Of a stretch of DNA of 64,000 bases, positions 35,685 through 48,131 are shown one piece after another (positions within the stretch are counted from its first letter, which is position 1; every line of letters begins with the position of its first letter). The notes under the pieces were generated by a model, which worked only from the letters and a program-made list of their open reading frames with translations, made no database searches and was not told the DNA's origin. A program made the position numbers and the translations under genes. The stretch comes from Hemileia vastatrix (taxonomy: Eukaryota > Basidiomycota > Pucciniomycetes > Pucciniales > Zaghouaniaceae), in the NCBI GenBank assembly GCA_030280995.1, contig JASXTE010000002.1, positions 21,720,683 to 21,784,682 of the forward strand. Reading direction: 5' to 3'.

Positions 35685-36635
35685 ATAAATTTGATCGATT
35701 GTTATTGAGAACTGTCAAACACATCTGAGACTTGACATATTAAGTAAGAATAGTATCTGAAGATAGTGGTTATTAAAAGATGAATTGAAGCAAAAAATGA
35801 AGAATCAGTTTTGAATAAAACGACAAAATAACTTTTTAGCATATGCTATGCTAAGCTCATAATTCTTTCACATGTATTATTATTACCTTTTTAATAAATA
35901 TTGGAAGTAAATCAATGATAACTGAAATGAATAATATGGCTTAAAAATAAATCTTGAGCCTATAGAGTAAATTTTTGTTTGTGGAGGAAGAAAAATTTTC
36001 TCAATAAAAATGTGCTTTATTGTTACATTATAATCACAAAATAGAATAATTTCACTCTTATTACACTTATTTATGTTTCTGTCTAATAGTAAAATGCTTT
36101 AGATGTCAGTTCAAAATTTAAATTGAAACTACTACTTAGAACGATGTCTTGATACTAACATACTTTTTGTAAGTCTTTGGACAGACACTTATGGTGATCT
36201 CAATAATATTAAAATTGATTTGAATTGTATGTTTTATCAAATATCTATGTAGTCTAGTGTAATAATTGAGATACTACAGTTTAACCTTCTGTTACCAACT
36301 TGGCATGAAAATATATGTAGATATTCTTAGAACGAATATCAAATTTTGCTTTCCACAAGATGGGAAAGTGAATATTATGATATGTTAAGTGATATGTTCA
36401 AGCTTTGCTCAATCTGTGCTCAGCTCAAAATCAAAGTAATCACCAAGCTCCAAGAAACCTGTGATTGAGTTTGGTTGAACCTAGGTCTAACTGATTACCA
36501 AATCTTTGTCCAATTAATTTAAATCTGGTTTCACAATGAACTCCCAACAGCCTTCCAACAGCTTTCCAACCACTTCCCAACATTTTTAAATGAGGGGTAT
36601 TGCTAGCAATACCCCCCCCAAATTTTCTGTGGTGT
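35685..36635. other. Right gene-free arm of element G
   Basis: AT-rich. The last 250 bp have repeated words such as CAAGCT, CCAACAGC and CTCAATCTGTGCTCAGCTC that act as subterminal repeats. They lead into the GCTAGC-centred palindrome and the terminal ...TTTTCTGTGGTG. Confidence 0.5.
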
Positions 36636-36638
36636 ATG

Positions 36639-39600
36639 GTTAATAAATATTGGAAAATATTTTTAAGTTTTTTTTGGGATGTTTCATACCATTATTATTT
36701 CCAAGTCTTATAATATATTATATAATTTTTGTGCTTACATTGTATCAAAATGGTCCTTACAAGTACTTTCCTCCCTTAAATTTCACATCTTGTTCTTCTA
36801 CCATCTTAAATTTTCTCCCTCTTACATCTTATTTAAGTCTACCAAGAACTCTCCCATCCCAAACCCTTATTCCCCCTTCTCTACCCCTAATAATCCCATA
36901 ACACCCTTCCTCACTTATTTTGCTCCACTTAACACCCTGTTCAATACTCTCCCCACCACTTTCCACCCCAACTTTATCAATATCCTTCCTTTTTTTCTCC
37001 TTGTAACCCCTTTTACTATATAGGAAGAAAAGGGGGTTATTTGGAAGGACATAGGGGTGTGATGAAAATTGAAAGGGTGGATTTGGATGGGGTGTGGAAT
37101 GTCTTAGGTGAAGAGTGAGAAAAATGGGGTTGAAAGTAAAAGCACTTTAATTAGTTGTAAAAGGAGTGGGGTGGATTTGAGGCAAAAATAGATAGGGTGA
37201 GCTTGAAAGGGGTGGGGTGGGGTAGGGAGAGGCAAGAAAGGAGTGGTGAGGGATTAGGATGTAGCAAAAGAGGTGGAGTTTTTTTAAAAGTGAAAATAGA
37301 GTGAAAAGGAGTAGTGTGAAGGGCTTATACTTGAATTTTGAATCTTAGAGGGTGTAGCAAATGTATCAGGAGGAAATAAAAGGGTGGGGGTGGTAATAGA
37401 ATTAACAGAAATTACAAGGAAGAAAAAGTTGTGTGGAGAGATTGAGAGGTTTTCCATTGAGGTAGAAAAAAATGGAGAGTGTAATCTTTTATTGGGAAAA
37501 AATCAGAGTCTACCCCCTCAATCTACAGCTCTATTCTTCCAATTAGAAAAATGATTGCTAAATATTTTTATTGATATTTTTGAATTAAAGTCAATAGTTT
37601 TTACATCTTTATTTTATATTTTTGCTTTAAAATGCACTTAAAGACTAAGAAATTAATATAGTAAAATAATCAGTAATGAAATAATATTTTGCTTTTTTAC
37701 ACAAGAATTCACAGTTTGCCTCTGGTAACTATACATGATATAAATAAATACTATAATATGAAAATTGTAGAAAAACATTGAAAACCAAAACAAAACATTT
37801 AGAGAAATTTTAAACTATTTAAATTTCGTATTTTATGAGTTTATTGCATTTATTTATTTAAAATGTAATAGTAAAATATGTTGGTTAGATTAAAATTAGC
37901 TTTGAGTTAAATTAAATAATTCAAGTAAATGTTGAAGAAAATATTAATCTACATATATAAACATTTATCTTGATTTCTTGTTTTGTGATTACTATTCATA
38001 ACCGGATAATTGACTGAAATAACTTCTAATTTAAGAAATTTTAATAAGTTATCTGCCTTAACATATTTACAATAATCTTTTCAGTAAAAAAAATTCCTGA
38101 GTCCTTTCTTCTAATTTTTTCATTGAAATGACTATATACATTTTAAAAAAAATTATTAATCATGTTTTTGATGGAACTTAGATTGAACTCTCAATTAAAT
38201 CTTGTTTCAAATTGTGGTTTAAGCTAATTTAAGCCATGAAAAAATCTAGAATTTTTTTGAATTTTTATTAAGTATTTTTAAATATAAAAATAATTATTTT
38301 CTATATCAAAATATGTTTTTTAAATACTTTGAAGTTCTGAAAATAAGTCCAAATTAAGAATCATTTTGAGAAAATATTGTATTAAAAGTAGTTTTAATTT
38401 GATTATATATTATTATGATATGAGTTCTTTCAATATGAAATATTAAGAAACTAACTAAAAATTAACTTTATACAACTATATTATATAAAAAAATATCAGC
38501 TCTTCTGCTTATATTTGAAGTACTTCAAAAAATAATTATTATTTCTTTAGTAACACATTACATAGAGTCTTAAGAGCATCATATTAAATTTCTAGACTTA
38601 CATTTGTAAATTTAAGGGAAGTGTCATAGGATATAAATGTTGGTTTTGTAAAAAAAATAAGTAAATATCTTTTAAATTAATATATATTTTTATAAAAAGT
38701 CAAATTTTAATATTTTTTTTCTGTTTTAAATCTGTAATTTAGTTTTTAAATCTTCTACTTAAATTAATTTTTATAAAAATATACTCATTTCATTATTAAT
38801 TTGTGATAAGGCCATTATCAAGAAGATATATAAATTCTTCTTTTTAAATAAAATATCAAAGGGATTGTTTTTCATACGCTTATAAATTGAATAGAGACTT
38901 CATATAATGTTTACCAATCAGGATGAATATCATAATTATAATAAATCATTTATAAATCTTGAAGTTATATATTTAATTTAAGAATTGTGTGTAAGTGTTC
39001 AGTTGTGAATTACATCTATCAGAAATTTTTTTCTAAAGATCAAAAAAGTGTACCTGAAACATTTTACTTAATTTATATTTCAACACCATAGAATTGAAAT
39101 TTTTTTCTGTTCATTTAAAATATGGAATAATATTATTTTTTATCAAAATATGATTTTCTTTGCAGCTGCTTTGCTACATGGGTTTAATCTAAAGTGCCTA
39201 TTGTGTCTTTTCTACAAAATGAATATCATACAATAGTTATTCAATTTCAAACTGATAGAATTATGAAAAAGTACCACTTCTCTATATTTTTGTTCCAGTT
39301 CTTGAACAATAATATAATAAAAAATTTTACCAGAAGCACATTCTTTAACATGAGAACACTTTTCAAAATATATGGTGCTTATTCCCATGTTAACACTTAA
39401 ATTATCCCACAATACAGAATTGAAGCAAAATCAAGTGCTAAAATTAAAATTTAAATAATTTTATATTACTTTGTTTTTATTATCTTTAAATTTTTAAATC
39501 TATCTTGAATGTCAGTTTTTCATATGGAAAATTTACTGAGTACTAATTAATTATTTAAACTCATGAGATTACTCTACCAAATAACCTTATGTACATGGAA

Positions 39601-39785
39601 TTTTGATGAAACACATCATGAAGAGTTCCAGAAAATCATATATGTATTATATTGAATAAATCTATATGTTTCCAAAGTTCTTAGTAGTTGAATATTAAAT
39701 AGAACAAAAAAATAAGAAAAAATATATTTCCTTATAATTTTAATCATCTTTCTGTATAAAAAAATTTCACAAACTGGATTAAAAT
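36639..39785. mobile_element. Middle part of element 'a', between the G and LTR insertions
   Basis: Aligns by eye with 5800-8450 of element 'b' (for example the segment at 37345-37450 with 6005-6110 and 37700-38800 with 6355-7480). It has a C-rich then G-rich minisatellite at 36860-37330. The Ser/Pro/Leu-rich frame at 36650-37023 is a repeat artefact. No gene. It ends in AAAAT (39781-39785), the TSD of the solo LTR. Confidence 0.65.
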
Positions 39786-40812
39786 TGTCAGCCAGGCTGC
39801 ACCAGGAGCACAGTAAATGTTATGCTAATTTATTGGACCTGAAAGAGGGCGTAAAAATATTCATTTTATGTATATAAATTAATATTTTATTGAATAATAA
39901 AACTATATAAGTATCTTATTAAATATCAGTAAAATAAGTGTTTTATTAATCTTATTGTTATTTAAATCATCTATACATTTAAATAAAGCATGATATATTT
40001 TACATTTTATAAATTATGGCGCATTTTTATGTATTTAATAAATATAAAGTAATTATTAATTAATTATAAACATATATTATAATTATAAGTGTAAAGTTGT
40101 CTTATAATGTAATTAATTTAATTAATTAAATTTATATATTAAGTAAAGAATTAAATATCTTATTAAAAAAATATTGGGTGCTTTTTTGACTCATAATTGT
40201 GTCATCAAAGTATTAAAAAATTTAAAACACTTTATTAAATAAATTATTAATGTTTTATTCTAAAAATTAGTAATTTTGTAATAATAAGTATTTGTTTTAA
40301 CTTAAAATAATTTTTACACTTATATAAGTAGTTAAAATAATTAATTACTCATGTTTTATACTAAATTAATTAATTACACTATTTTTATGTGTTAAAATAG
40401 TTCATTTTTATGTTTCACTTAAAATTGGTTTCTTTAAAAGGGTTATCAGATATGTTTTAAATTAATTAGTTGTTTTTATGTGTCTCAAACAAATTTTATT
40501 GTAAATTTTTGGGATAAATTTGTGGAATTTTAGGCTCTTACTCATGTGTATTAGTTAATTGTATCACAGGTTCCCTTACACTTACTCAATATTTTTGTTA
40601 CATGTTATTTTTTATTCTATCTTAATTTGTATATACATTCATGTGGCAATTCAGAGGGCCCCTTACCTATATAAAGGCCTTATGAAACCCCCTTTAGCCT
40701 CATCACTTATTGCTTACAATAACTATAACAAATTAAATACTTTATTCTTTTTTTGACACTACAAGATTTATAAAATATTATATAAAATATAAAAGGTTGC
40801 TTTAAGTTTATT

Positions 40813-41950
40813 TGTCGGTCAGTCGTCTAGAAGAAGGTAAGGAAAAGAGGAGAAAAGGAGAAAAGGAGGAGGACAAGGGAAAAAAATTAAAAGAAATAAA
40901 CTGTAATAGATTATTTAATTTATTTAAAAGAAAAACAACGGCGAGTAACTTGAGAGATGACAAAAATTTAGGCTTTATTAATAATAATATTATTTAAGGT
41001 AGGGGTTCTGCGCGGCAAACACTTTTAATTACTATCAGACTTAAAGCAACCTTTAAATTGTTATATAGAATTTTAATTAGAATTTTATTACTAATAAAAA
41101 GAATATAAACGTAATATAAAAATTGTATTTAATTTGTTGAGTGTATAATAAGTGATGAGGCTACAGGGGATTATCCAAGGCCCTTTTATAGGCAATGGGT
41201 CCTCTGAAGCGCCACTATATTTGTAAATACAATAATTAGAATAGAATAAAACAAGTATATCAAAGAGTAAGTGAAACATAACAATGTAGAGAAAAATATG
41301 AAATAAATAATTAAAACCCCAATTAAGAATCCAATTTTCCCGCCATTAATTCCCAAATCAGTAAGTAAAAATAGTGAATAACTAAACAAGACTGGAACAT
41401 AGGAACTATGAGAAAAATAATTCCAAACAGATGGTACAGTCTGATTTAAGGATATTTTAAGTGAAACAAAAAATACTTTGACGCAACAAAACATGTAATT
41501 AATCTCAATTTAGTATAAATTAATTAATTGGTTTTTCCTGACACAATTAAGGGTCAAAAGAAGCGTCATTAATTATTGTTTAGTATTATATGAGAGGTGT
41601 TATTTAATATATAAATTTAAATAATTAATTTAAATATATTATAAGTCAATTTTACACTTATAATTATAATATATGTTTTTCAATTAATTAAATATAAATT
41701 TAAAATTATTAAATACATAAAATTGCGCCATTATTTGTAGAATATATTATATTATGTTCAATTTAAATGTATATAAAAATTTATATAACCAATAAAATTA
41801 ATATAACACTTGTATATAATTAAATACTTATATAATTTTATTATGCAATAAAATATTAATTTATATTCATCAAATACAATTCTTACCCACTCTTTCAGGT
41901 TTTATAAGTTACATATCATTTACTGGACTCTTGGAATAGCCTGGATGACA
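40813..41950 (-). repeat. 3' LTR of the Gypsy element
   Basis: About 1,138 bp, differing from the other LTR at roughly a dozen sites on inspection. On the element strand the LTR reads TGTCATCCAGG... to ...GACTGACCGACA; the 5' LTR keeps TGTCAGCCAGG. A TATA-like CCTATAAAAGGGCC segment (about 41176-41196, minus strand) may be the core promoter. The small frame at 41186-41494 is an LTR by-product. Confidence 0.9.
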
Positions 41951-41964
41951 CTCCCTCACTCTAA
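41951..41964 (-). promoter_or_regulatory. Polypurine tract
   Basis: On the element strand AGAGTGAGGGAG directly precedes the 3' LTR. This is the expected place and composition of the plus-strand primer in LTR retrotransposons. Confidence 0.7.
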
Positions 41965-41983
41965 AAAAAACAATAAAAAAATG

Positions 41984-44900
41984 CTAAGATTTTTTCTTTT
42001 TGTATTTTTTCAACAGAGTAGGCAGATTTGAAATTTCCTTTCCAGGTATCCATGGATTATGTTCAGATGATTTGTTCTTATATCTCAATAAATATTCAGT
42101 ACCTCTTTCAGAAGTGATAATTCTATCATTGAGAATTTTATCAATTTCTGCTGTTTCTGTGACTTCCTGAGGGTTCTTCTTAGGTCTTCCTCTTTGTTTT
42201 GGAAATAAGTCACTGTTGGAAGTATAAGGCTTAAGCAAAGAAATGGGAAAGACAGGATGTTTCCTATCATATGGAGAATACAATACAACTTCTACTGCAT
42301 TATCACCAACCATTCTTTCAACAACAAATGGTCCTACAAAAGGATCTTTTAATTTGTGGTTACCTTGTAAATTGAAATGGACAGTAGAGATCAACACTTC
42401 ATCACCCTTGTTAAATGTGTAATCTTTATGGGATTTATCCCATCTTTTCTTTTCATATTCAAATGCTTTATCAATACAACTCTGAGCATGTTTTCTGCAT
42501 AGCTGTTGCATTTGCATAAAAGATTTTACACCAGGGTGTAGTTCCAACTTAGGTAATTTCTTATTGAGAATCTGAGCAGGAGTGTTTGGGACATAACCTA
42601 ACCAAAGCTCAAAAGGCTTTTTCTCAGTGACAGAATGAACAGTGCTATTATATGCAAATTCAAGACCAGGCAAAAGAGTGACCCAATCATGAGTAAATCT
42701 GTCATTGTCTTTATATTCTAAACCAAAGGCACAATACCTTCTAATCATATCTTCCAGAGTTTGAATCATTCTTTCAGCTAGACCATCAGTCTGAGGATGG
42801 TGAGCTGTAGACAATTTTAACTCACAGCCACAAATATCCATCAAAGAGGTCCAAAACTCAGAAGTGAATTCTGGATCCCTATCAGAGATAATGGCTTTTG
42901 GAAAACCAATAATGTTAAACATGTAAGACCACCATAAGAAAGCTAATTCTTTGGTGGATACATCTTTGTGGGTTGGAATAAATTTGCACATTTTTGTGAA
43001 TCTATCAACTATTACCCAACAAGAGTTAAAGCTGTCTTTACCTGCAACAGGGAGACCAGTGACAAAATCCATATTAATGATTTGCCAGGGAGCACTAGGT
43101 GCTTCAATATGTTGTAATAACCCTGCTCTCTTACCTGTTAACCTTTTAGATTTTTGGCAGGAATCACAAGATTCAACATATAATTTTGTGTCTTCAGACA
43201 TATTAGCCCACCATGCAGTGTTTTTGATTTTAATCAATGTTTTTTCAAGATCAAAATGACCAGCTAATATGTCATCATGACAATGTTTGAGGATAGTTTC
43301 TTTCATTGAAGGAGGAATTAAAATTACATTGGTAAGCTTCATTCTATAATATATATAACCATCTTCAATAGAGAACTTTCCTTTATTTAAAGCATTTTGG
43401 TACTTTGCAGGAAGAGTTTTTATTAATGCTTGAATTGAAGCATTCTTAGGTTCATTTAAGATAGTAACCAATTTATTTAAATCATAATCTTTATCATATG
43501 AATCCAGTATTAATTGTAATAACTCCTCTTCCATATCAACTATAAATATACCATGGATATGAACAGTATCATCTTCAGGTACATAAGCAGGATTTGAGTC
43601 ATTATTTGGCAGAGGCAATCTGGAGAGCATATCAACATTAGAGTGAACATTTCCAGCTCTATGGATAATTGTCATCCTTCCTCTGTATTCTTGAACAGCA
43701 ATTTGCCACCTGAACATATGTCTGTTAGGTGTCTTTAGGTTTAAGAGGGACTTCACAGCACTACAGTCAGTTACCAACTCAAATTTTTGGTCATCCAAAT
43801 AGTAATGAAGTTTCTAAAGAGCCCAAACAACTGCTAAGCACTCCAATTGAGTGGCACCATATTTCAATTCACTATTTCTTAAGGTTCTTGAAATATAACA
43901 AATTACAACCTCTGAGGATTTATCATTAATAATTTGCTTTTGGTGAAGGGCAGCACCCAGACCAATAAAGCTAGCATCTGTATAAAGGACAAATGGCTTG
44001 TTAAAATCTGGAAGAGCCAATATAGGGGCTGTCATTAAGCAACTTTTTAATGTATCAAACGCTTTTTGACAGTCATTATTCCAGAGAAAAGCAACATCTT
44101 TTCTGGTCAGTTTTGTAAGAGGCAAGGCTATGACCTGATAATTTTTAATATATTGTCTATAATAGCCACACATACCCAAAAAACTTTGGATTTCTCTTAC
44201 AGAAGTTGGTGCTTTCACATTTTGAATGGCAGCAACTTTATTATGGTCTACACAAATTTGTAAGCCTGACACAACATGGCCAAGGACTTTCAAAGATTGA
44301 AAACCAAATTTACACTTTTTTAAAGATAAGGTCATATTGATTTCATCCATTTTTTGGAAAACTCTATTCAAGTGAATCATATTTTCATCAATAGTTTTAG
44401 AAAAAACAATAATATCATCAATATAAACCATGAGCCGACCTTCAATAATTTCTTGATGGAAAGTGTTATCCATGACTTTCTGGAAAACTGAAGGAGCATT
44501 TTTAGGGCCAAATGGCATCCTAACATACTTATATATTCCCATATGAGTAGCAATAAGCAAAATTTTTTGAGAATTTTTCTCAACTGGAACTTGATGATAA
44601 CCTTTATTAACATCCAGACAACTAATAAATTTTGCACCTTACAAGGTAGCATGTATTGAATTAATTCTGGGTAAAGGATAAATATAATCAACAGTATAAG
44701 TATTTAAAGCTCTGTAATCTCCACATAATCTAGCTTTATCTTTTTCATAAGAAATCAGGACTGGGGAGATGACACAATATTTGGGGGTGACATCCACTTT
44801 CTCAATGATATTCATTTTCAATAATGTTTCAATATTATCTTCAATATCTTTTCTTTTTGATGGAGAAATAGGATATGGTTTTTTCTTAAGGGTAGGAGGA

Positions 44901-47386
44901 ATATCACTCAAATCACAGGATAAGGTAATTTTCATCTCTTCCTGAACAATTCCCAAGACATGAGAACCATGAGCAAAAGCCATAGGGAAAGAGGTAATAG
45001 AGGTAACAATAGAATCCTTTTGTTCACTAGTCAACTGATCACCAAAAGAAGCGGTATTTATTTCATGTAATAAGTCATCCATTTCAGTTGTTGTTCTACC
45101 TTTACACTGGATCAGTGATTTACAAGATTTCAACAAATGCCCAGAAGTTCTAGGAGAGGAAATTTTGAATTTCCTTTTCCCATTCATTCCTAAGGTAAAG
45201 CAATTATTTGCTGGGTCCAGTTTCACACCAAACATGGTTAAAATATCATTTCCCATAATAAACCAATTGCTCAAATTATCATTTTTCATGACAACAATCT
45301 CACAAATAGCTCTGACAAAACCATTATTATATTTGAAGAATACAGAGGTTTTGTATTTGCCAATAGGAAATAAGGTAGAACCATACCCTCTCCATTTTTC
45401 AGAAGTTATAGGTAATAATTTACTCAAATATTCCTTATCCACTGAAGCCAAAGCTTTTTCAGATACTACACTTCCTCCAGCACCAGAATCAAGAACTACA
45501 TCAACATTTTTACCATTAATGATAACAGGTGCCTTTAAAGGGGATATAGGAATAGAATTGTTAGTAATATCTTTAATTATCTCAGCATTTTATACTGAAG
45601 ATAAATTCAATACACAATCTTCAGATATATTATTTAAATAATGGACATCATGTTCCAACATTAAAACATCTTTAACAGATTCATTGTCATAGGAGATATT
45701 ACTTTCACAGTCACTGGAAGAATTATTGACATCAAGTTCAATTTCATCAGTGTCTTCATTTTGTTCAACAAGATGAATTTTCTTGTCACAAACATGACCC
45801 TTCTTCCATGGTTTGTTACACTTATAACAAGTATTTGTTGCATATTTTTTAGGTTCAACTGGGGCAGAGGGTTTACCAGATTTTTCTGAGAGCTTTGTAG
45901 AAGGTTTATTCTGATCATTATAAGATTTACCAAGGTTATTCTTTGGTTCATATCTATGGTTGAGCAGTACCTCATTACAGATATTAATGAAAGAAGAATT
46001 TTCCCTTAAATGTTCAGTTCTAGCCACAATCAAATCCCTAAGAGAATTTGGTAATTTATACAAGATTTTATCTCTCCAAATATCATAATCTATCTTTGGA
46101 TCAATTGCTCTAAGGATTTTAGTTATTTTCATCAGAATAACAATGGGCTTTTCAACAGAGGAGGATACATATCTAGTATTCTCATACAGTCTCTGTTGAG
46201 CTAACCTGAATTTTGAACCACCAAACTGATTCTCAATAAAGGATTTCCAATCATTCCATGTATAATGATTGTTGTCTAAAAGAACAGATTCATACCACAT
46301 CAAGGCTACATTGGAAAATAAAGAAATTAGCTTAGAAACAATTTCCTCATCAGGTAGTTTATAAGATCTCTTTAAATTATCAATTCTTTGGATAAAGTGT
46401 TGCCAATCAGGGGAAGAATCACCATCAAAGGTAGGATATTGGTCTAACTTAGGCCAATTTTTCTGACTACTGGGATGGTCCACTTTTTGGTTTGAATTAT
46501 TCATTATTAATAATTCCTGAAGTTTAGCTAGGTGTTCAGAAATTTCATTATTTACAGAAACAGCTGGTGCATGACCATCACAAGATTTTTTGCTAGTAGC
46601 AAAAGATTTTACAGACTCATTGTCAGTTTGTTTAATGGTTGAAATATGAGGAAGAAAGGATGAACTTTGCTCAGGTTTTTTCCCTTTATTTTTATGCAGC
46701 TTATTGACAGCATTCTCATTTAATTCATTATTGATGGTTAAGGTTGAGAACTTTTCCTGCAGGTCAGACACATAGTTTCTTATTCTTGGAATTTCAGACA
46801 TCTGGTCCTTTACTTTTGCAAGAGATAGAACATTTCTGTCCTCAGAAACTGAGTGTTTGGTACTTAGTGCATGGAAATCATTTTTTAGCTTTTTAAACTC
46901 ATTTTGCAGAGATTTTATTTCATTTTTGAATGAATAATTTTCTTCACTAAGGGGTTTCAATTCACTCAAGGTCTTATGTAGACTGATATTTCTATCTGAG
47001 ATAGCTCTATGGTCACTTCTTATTTGTTTTTGTTGACTAAGAACAATATTCAAGGTTTCTTTGATTTTTAAATAAGCTGTATCTTGTACAGAAGAAGTCA
47101 CTTTACATTGCAAGTGTAAATTATTTAATCTATCATTTTCATGGATTAAAACATCTCTCACATGATGGTCTTTCACAACATTAAAATCAAGGGTATCTTT
47201 CAATATTTCCTCAGAAGTTTTTTCAATTAAGGTATAGATTTCAGGGGGAACAGAATCATTTTTAATTTCCAGAGAAGGATTAACTAAAGATGTAGAAGTT
47301 AAATGTAAAGGTTCATCAAATGACAATTTGCAAATTATATCAATAGGGCTACTAGTTACAGGAAGCTGTTCTTTCACCATGTTCAA
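41984..47386 (-). pseudogene. Ty3/Gypsy Gag-Pol polyprotein frame with three in-frame stops
   Basis: One frame of 1,801 codons from ATG 47386 to the TAA region at 41984. It is interrupted only by TAA 45590-45592, TAA 44639-44641 and TAG 43814-43816, each one C-to-T step from a Gln codon. Order: coiled-coil Gag (EILKDT..., to about residue 300), capsid-like part, zinc knuckle CYKCNKPWKKGHVC (about 516-530), aspartic protease with DSGAG (about 630), reverse transcriptase with MVYIDDIIVFS (about 985), RNase H, integrase with an HHCC domain and a D-D-E core (MDFVTG, SDRDPEF, ERMIQ), and a chromodomain-like tail (YLLRYKNKSSEHNPWIPG). A chromodomain places it with the chromoviruses, whose integrase tail can target modified histones. 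All stops lie in Pol or at the Gag/Pol border, so the copy is probably not autonomous. Confidence 0.92.
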
Positions 47387-47449
47387 TTATATTACCTGCA
47401 GAAGAAGATTTATTAGAAAACATACCCAAGTGACTATCAACCAAATTAC

Positions 47450-48131
47450 TTACCATGGAAGAGGAGGAAACTTCCCCTGGGACTGGGTTTGGGATTGTGC
47501 TTGGGCCTTCTTTCTCCTGCCTTGTTGGTAGGGATGAGGAGGTGGATGGAAATTGGGTGTTCTGGATGGGCCAGGCTGATGATGAGGAGGGTGTTGCACA
47601 TTCTGTTGGTAGTGACTCATTAGATAATCCCATTTCCATTGCTCTACTTCCATAGTATTTGGATTTTGGATGGTTGAGCTGGGTGGCTGTGAAGGTTGAG
47701 CCTGAAACTGAGGCTGATTGGGAGGCAACTGAGGAGGGGCCTGGGCCTGAATCTGGTTCCTGAGTTCTTGAACCTGATCCCACAAGGTGTCTACTTTTGC
47801 TTTGTACGTCATATTTTCTGTCTTCAACTCTTTTATATGACTGGACAGGTTGCTGATTTGTTGTGGCAGAGGAAGCTTTTTTATTTTGAATCCTTTTGGA
47901 AGACCTTCTTGAGGTACTAGAGGCTTTACTTCATTCTGTGGTGCTGGGGGAAGGGGGTTTGGTTTATTTACATTTCCTGTCATTTCCACATCCTGCAGTA
48001 TGTGAATTCTTTGTGTTAGCATAAGATTTTTTATGTCCAACTTTAGAAGAACTTACAGTGTCAGCATCATTGTCAATTTCAATTTCATCCACTTGCATGT
48101 TATCCATTTTGTCAGTCAAATTGTTGGACAT
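47450..48131 (-). CDS. ORF1 of the Gypsy element, spliced, Gln/Pro-rich with coiled coil
   Basis: Exon 1 (48131-48057) encodes 25 acidic residues starting MSNNLTDKMDNMQVDEIEID. A 64-nt intron (48056-47993) has GTAAGT, a TGCTAAC branch motif and CTGCAG. Exon 2 (47992-47450) gives a 205-residue total. The product has a predicted coiled coil (ISNLSSHIKELKTENMTYKAKVDTL region split over about 40 residues) and a Gln/Pro tail (QAQAPPQLPPNQPQFQAQP). A second intron-like segment (47453-47396, GTAAGT, TTCTAAT, CTGCAG) lies between ORF1 and Gag, but splicing it does not give a clean frame: a TAA follows the acceptor. ORF1 is in the same reading frame as Gag-Pol. Its role is unknown; it may be an N-terminal extension of Gag. 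Confidence 0.6.

Larger units (their letters stand above)
1777..36635. mobile_element. Giant EnSpm/CACTA-like transposon 'G' with cargo genes
   Basis: The left end starts CACCACAGAAAAAATGGGGG and runs into a 22-bp perfect palindrome (bases about 1795-1816) centred on GCTAGC. The right end carries the same palindrome (about 36595-36616) and finishes with TTTTCTGTGGTG. The flanks are TAT at 1774-1776 and TAT at 36636-36638. Nested element 'b' and Harbinger H1 account for about 8 kb, leaving roughly 26.9 kb of original element. The EnSpm/CACTA superfamily is known for CAC-starting TIRs, 3-bp TSDs and TNP2-type transposases, and a TNP2-like gene lies inside at 27764-31129. Cargo is a TET/JBP dioxygenase, an SNF2 helicase and three unknown genes. 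Joining ends 35 kb apart is an inference from the matched TIR, palindrome and TSD. Confidence 0.72.

Noticed and set aside
1777..36635. A Starship or Maverick/Polinton giant element
   Set aside because: No tyrosine-recombinase captain, protein-primed polymerase, retroviral-like integrase or capsid gene is seen in G.
36650..37023. Two overlapping Pro/Leu/Ser-rich frames
   Set aside because: They lie in the C-rich repeat of element 'a', with no conserved partner in 'b'.
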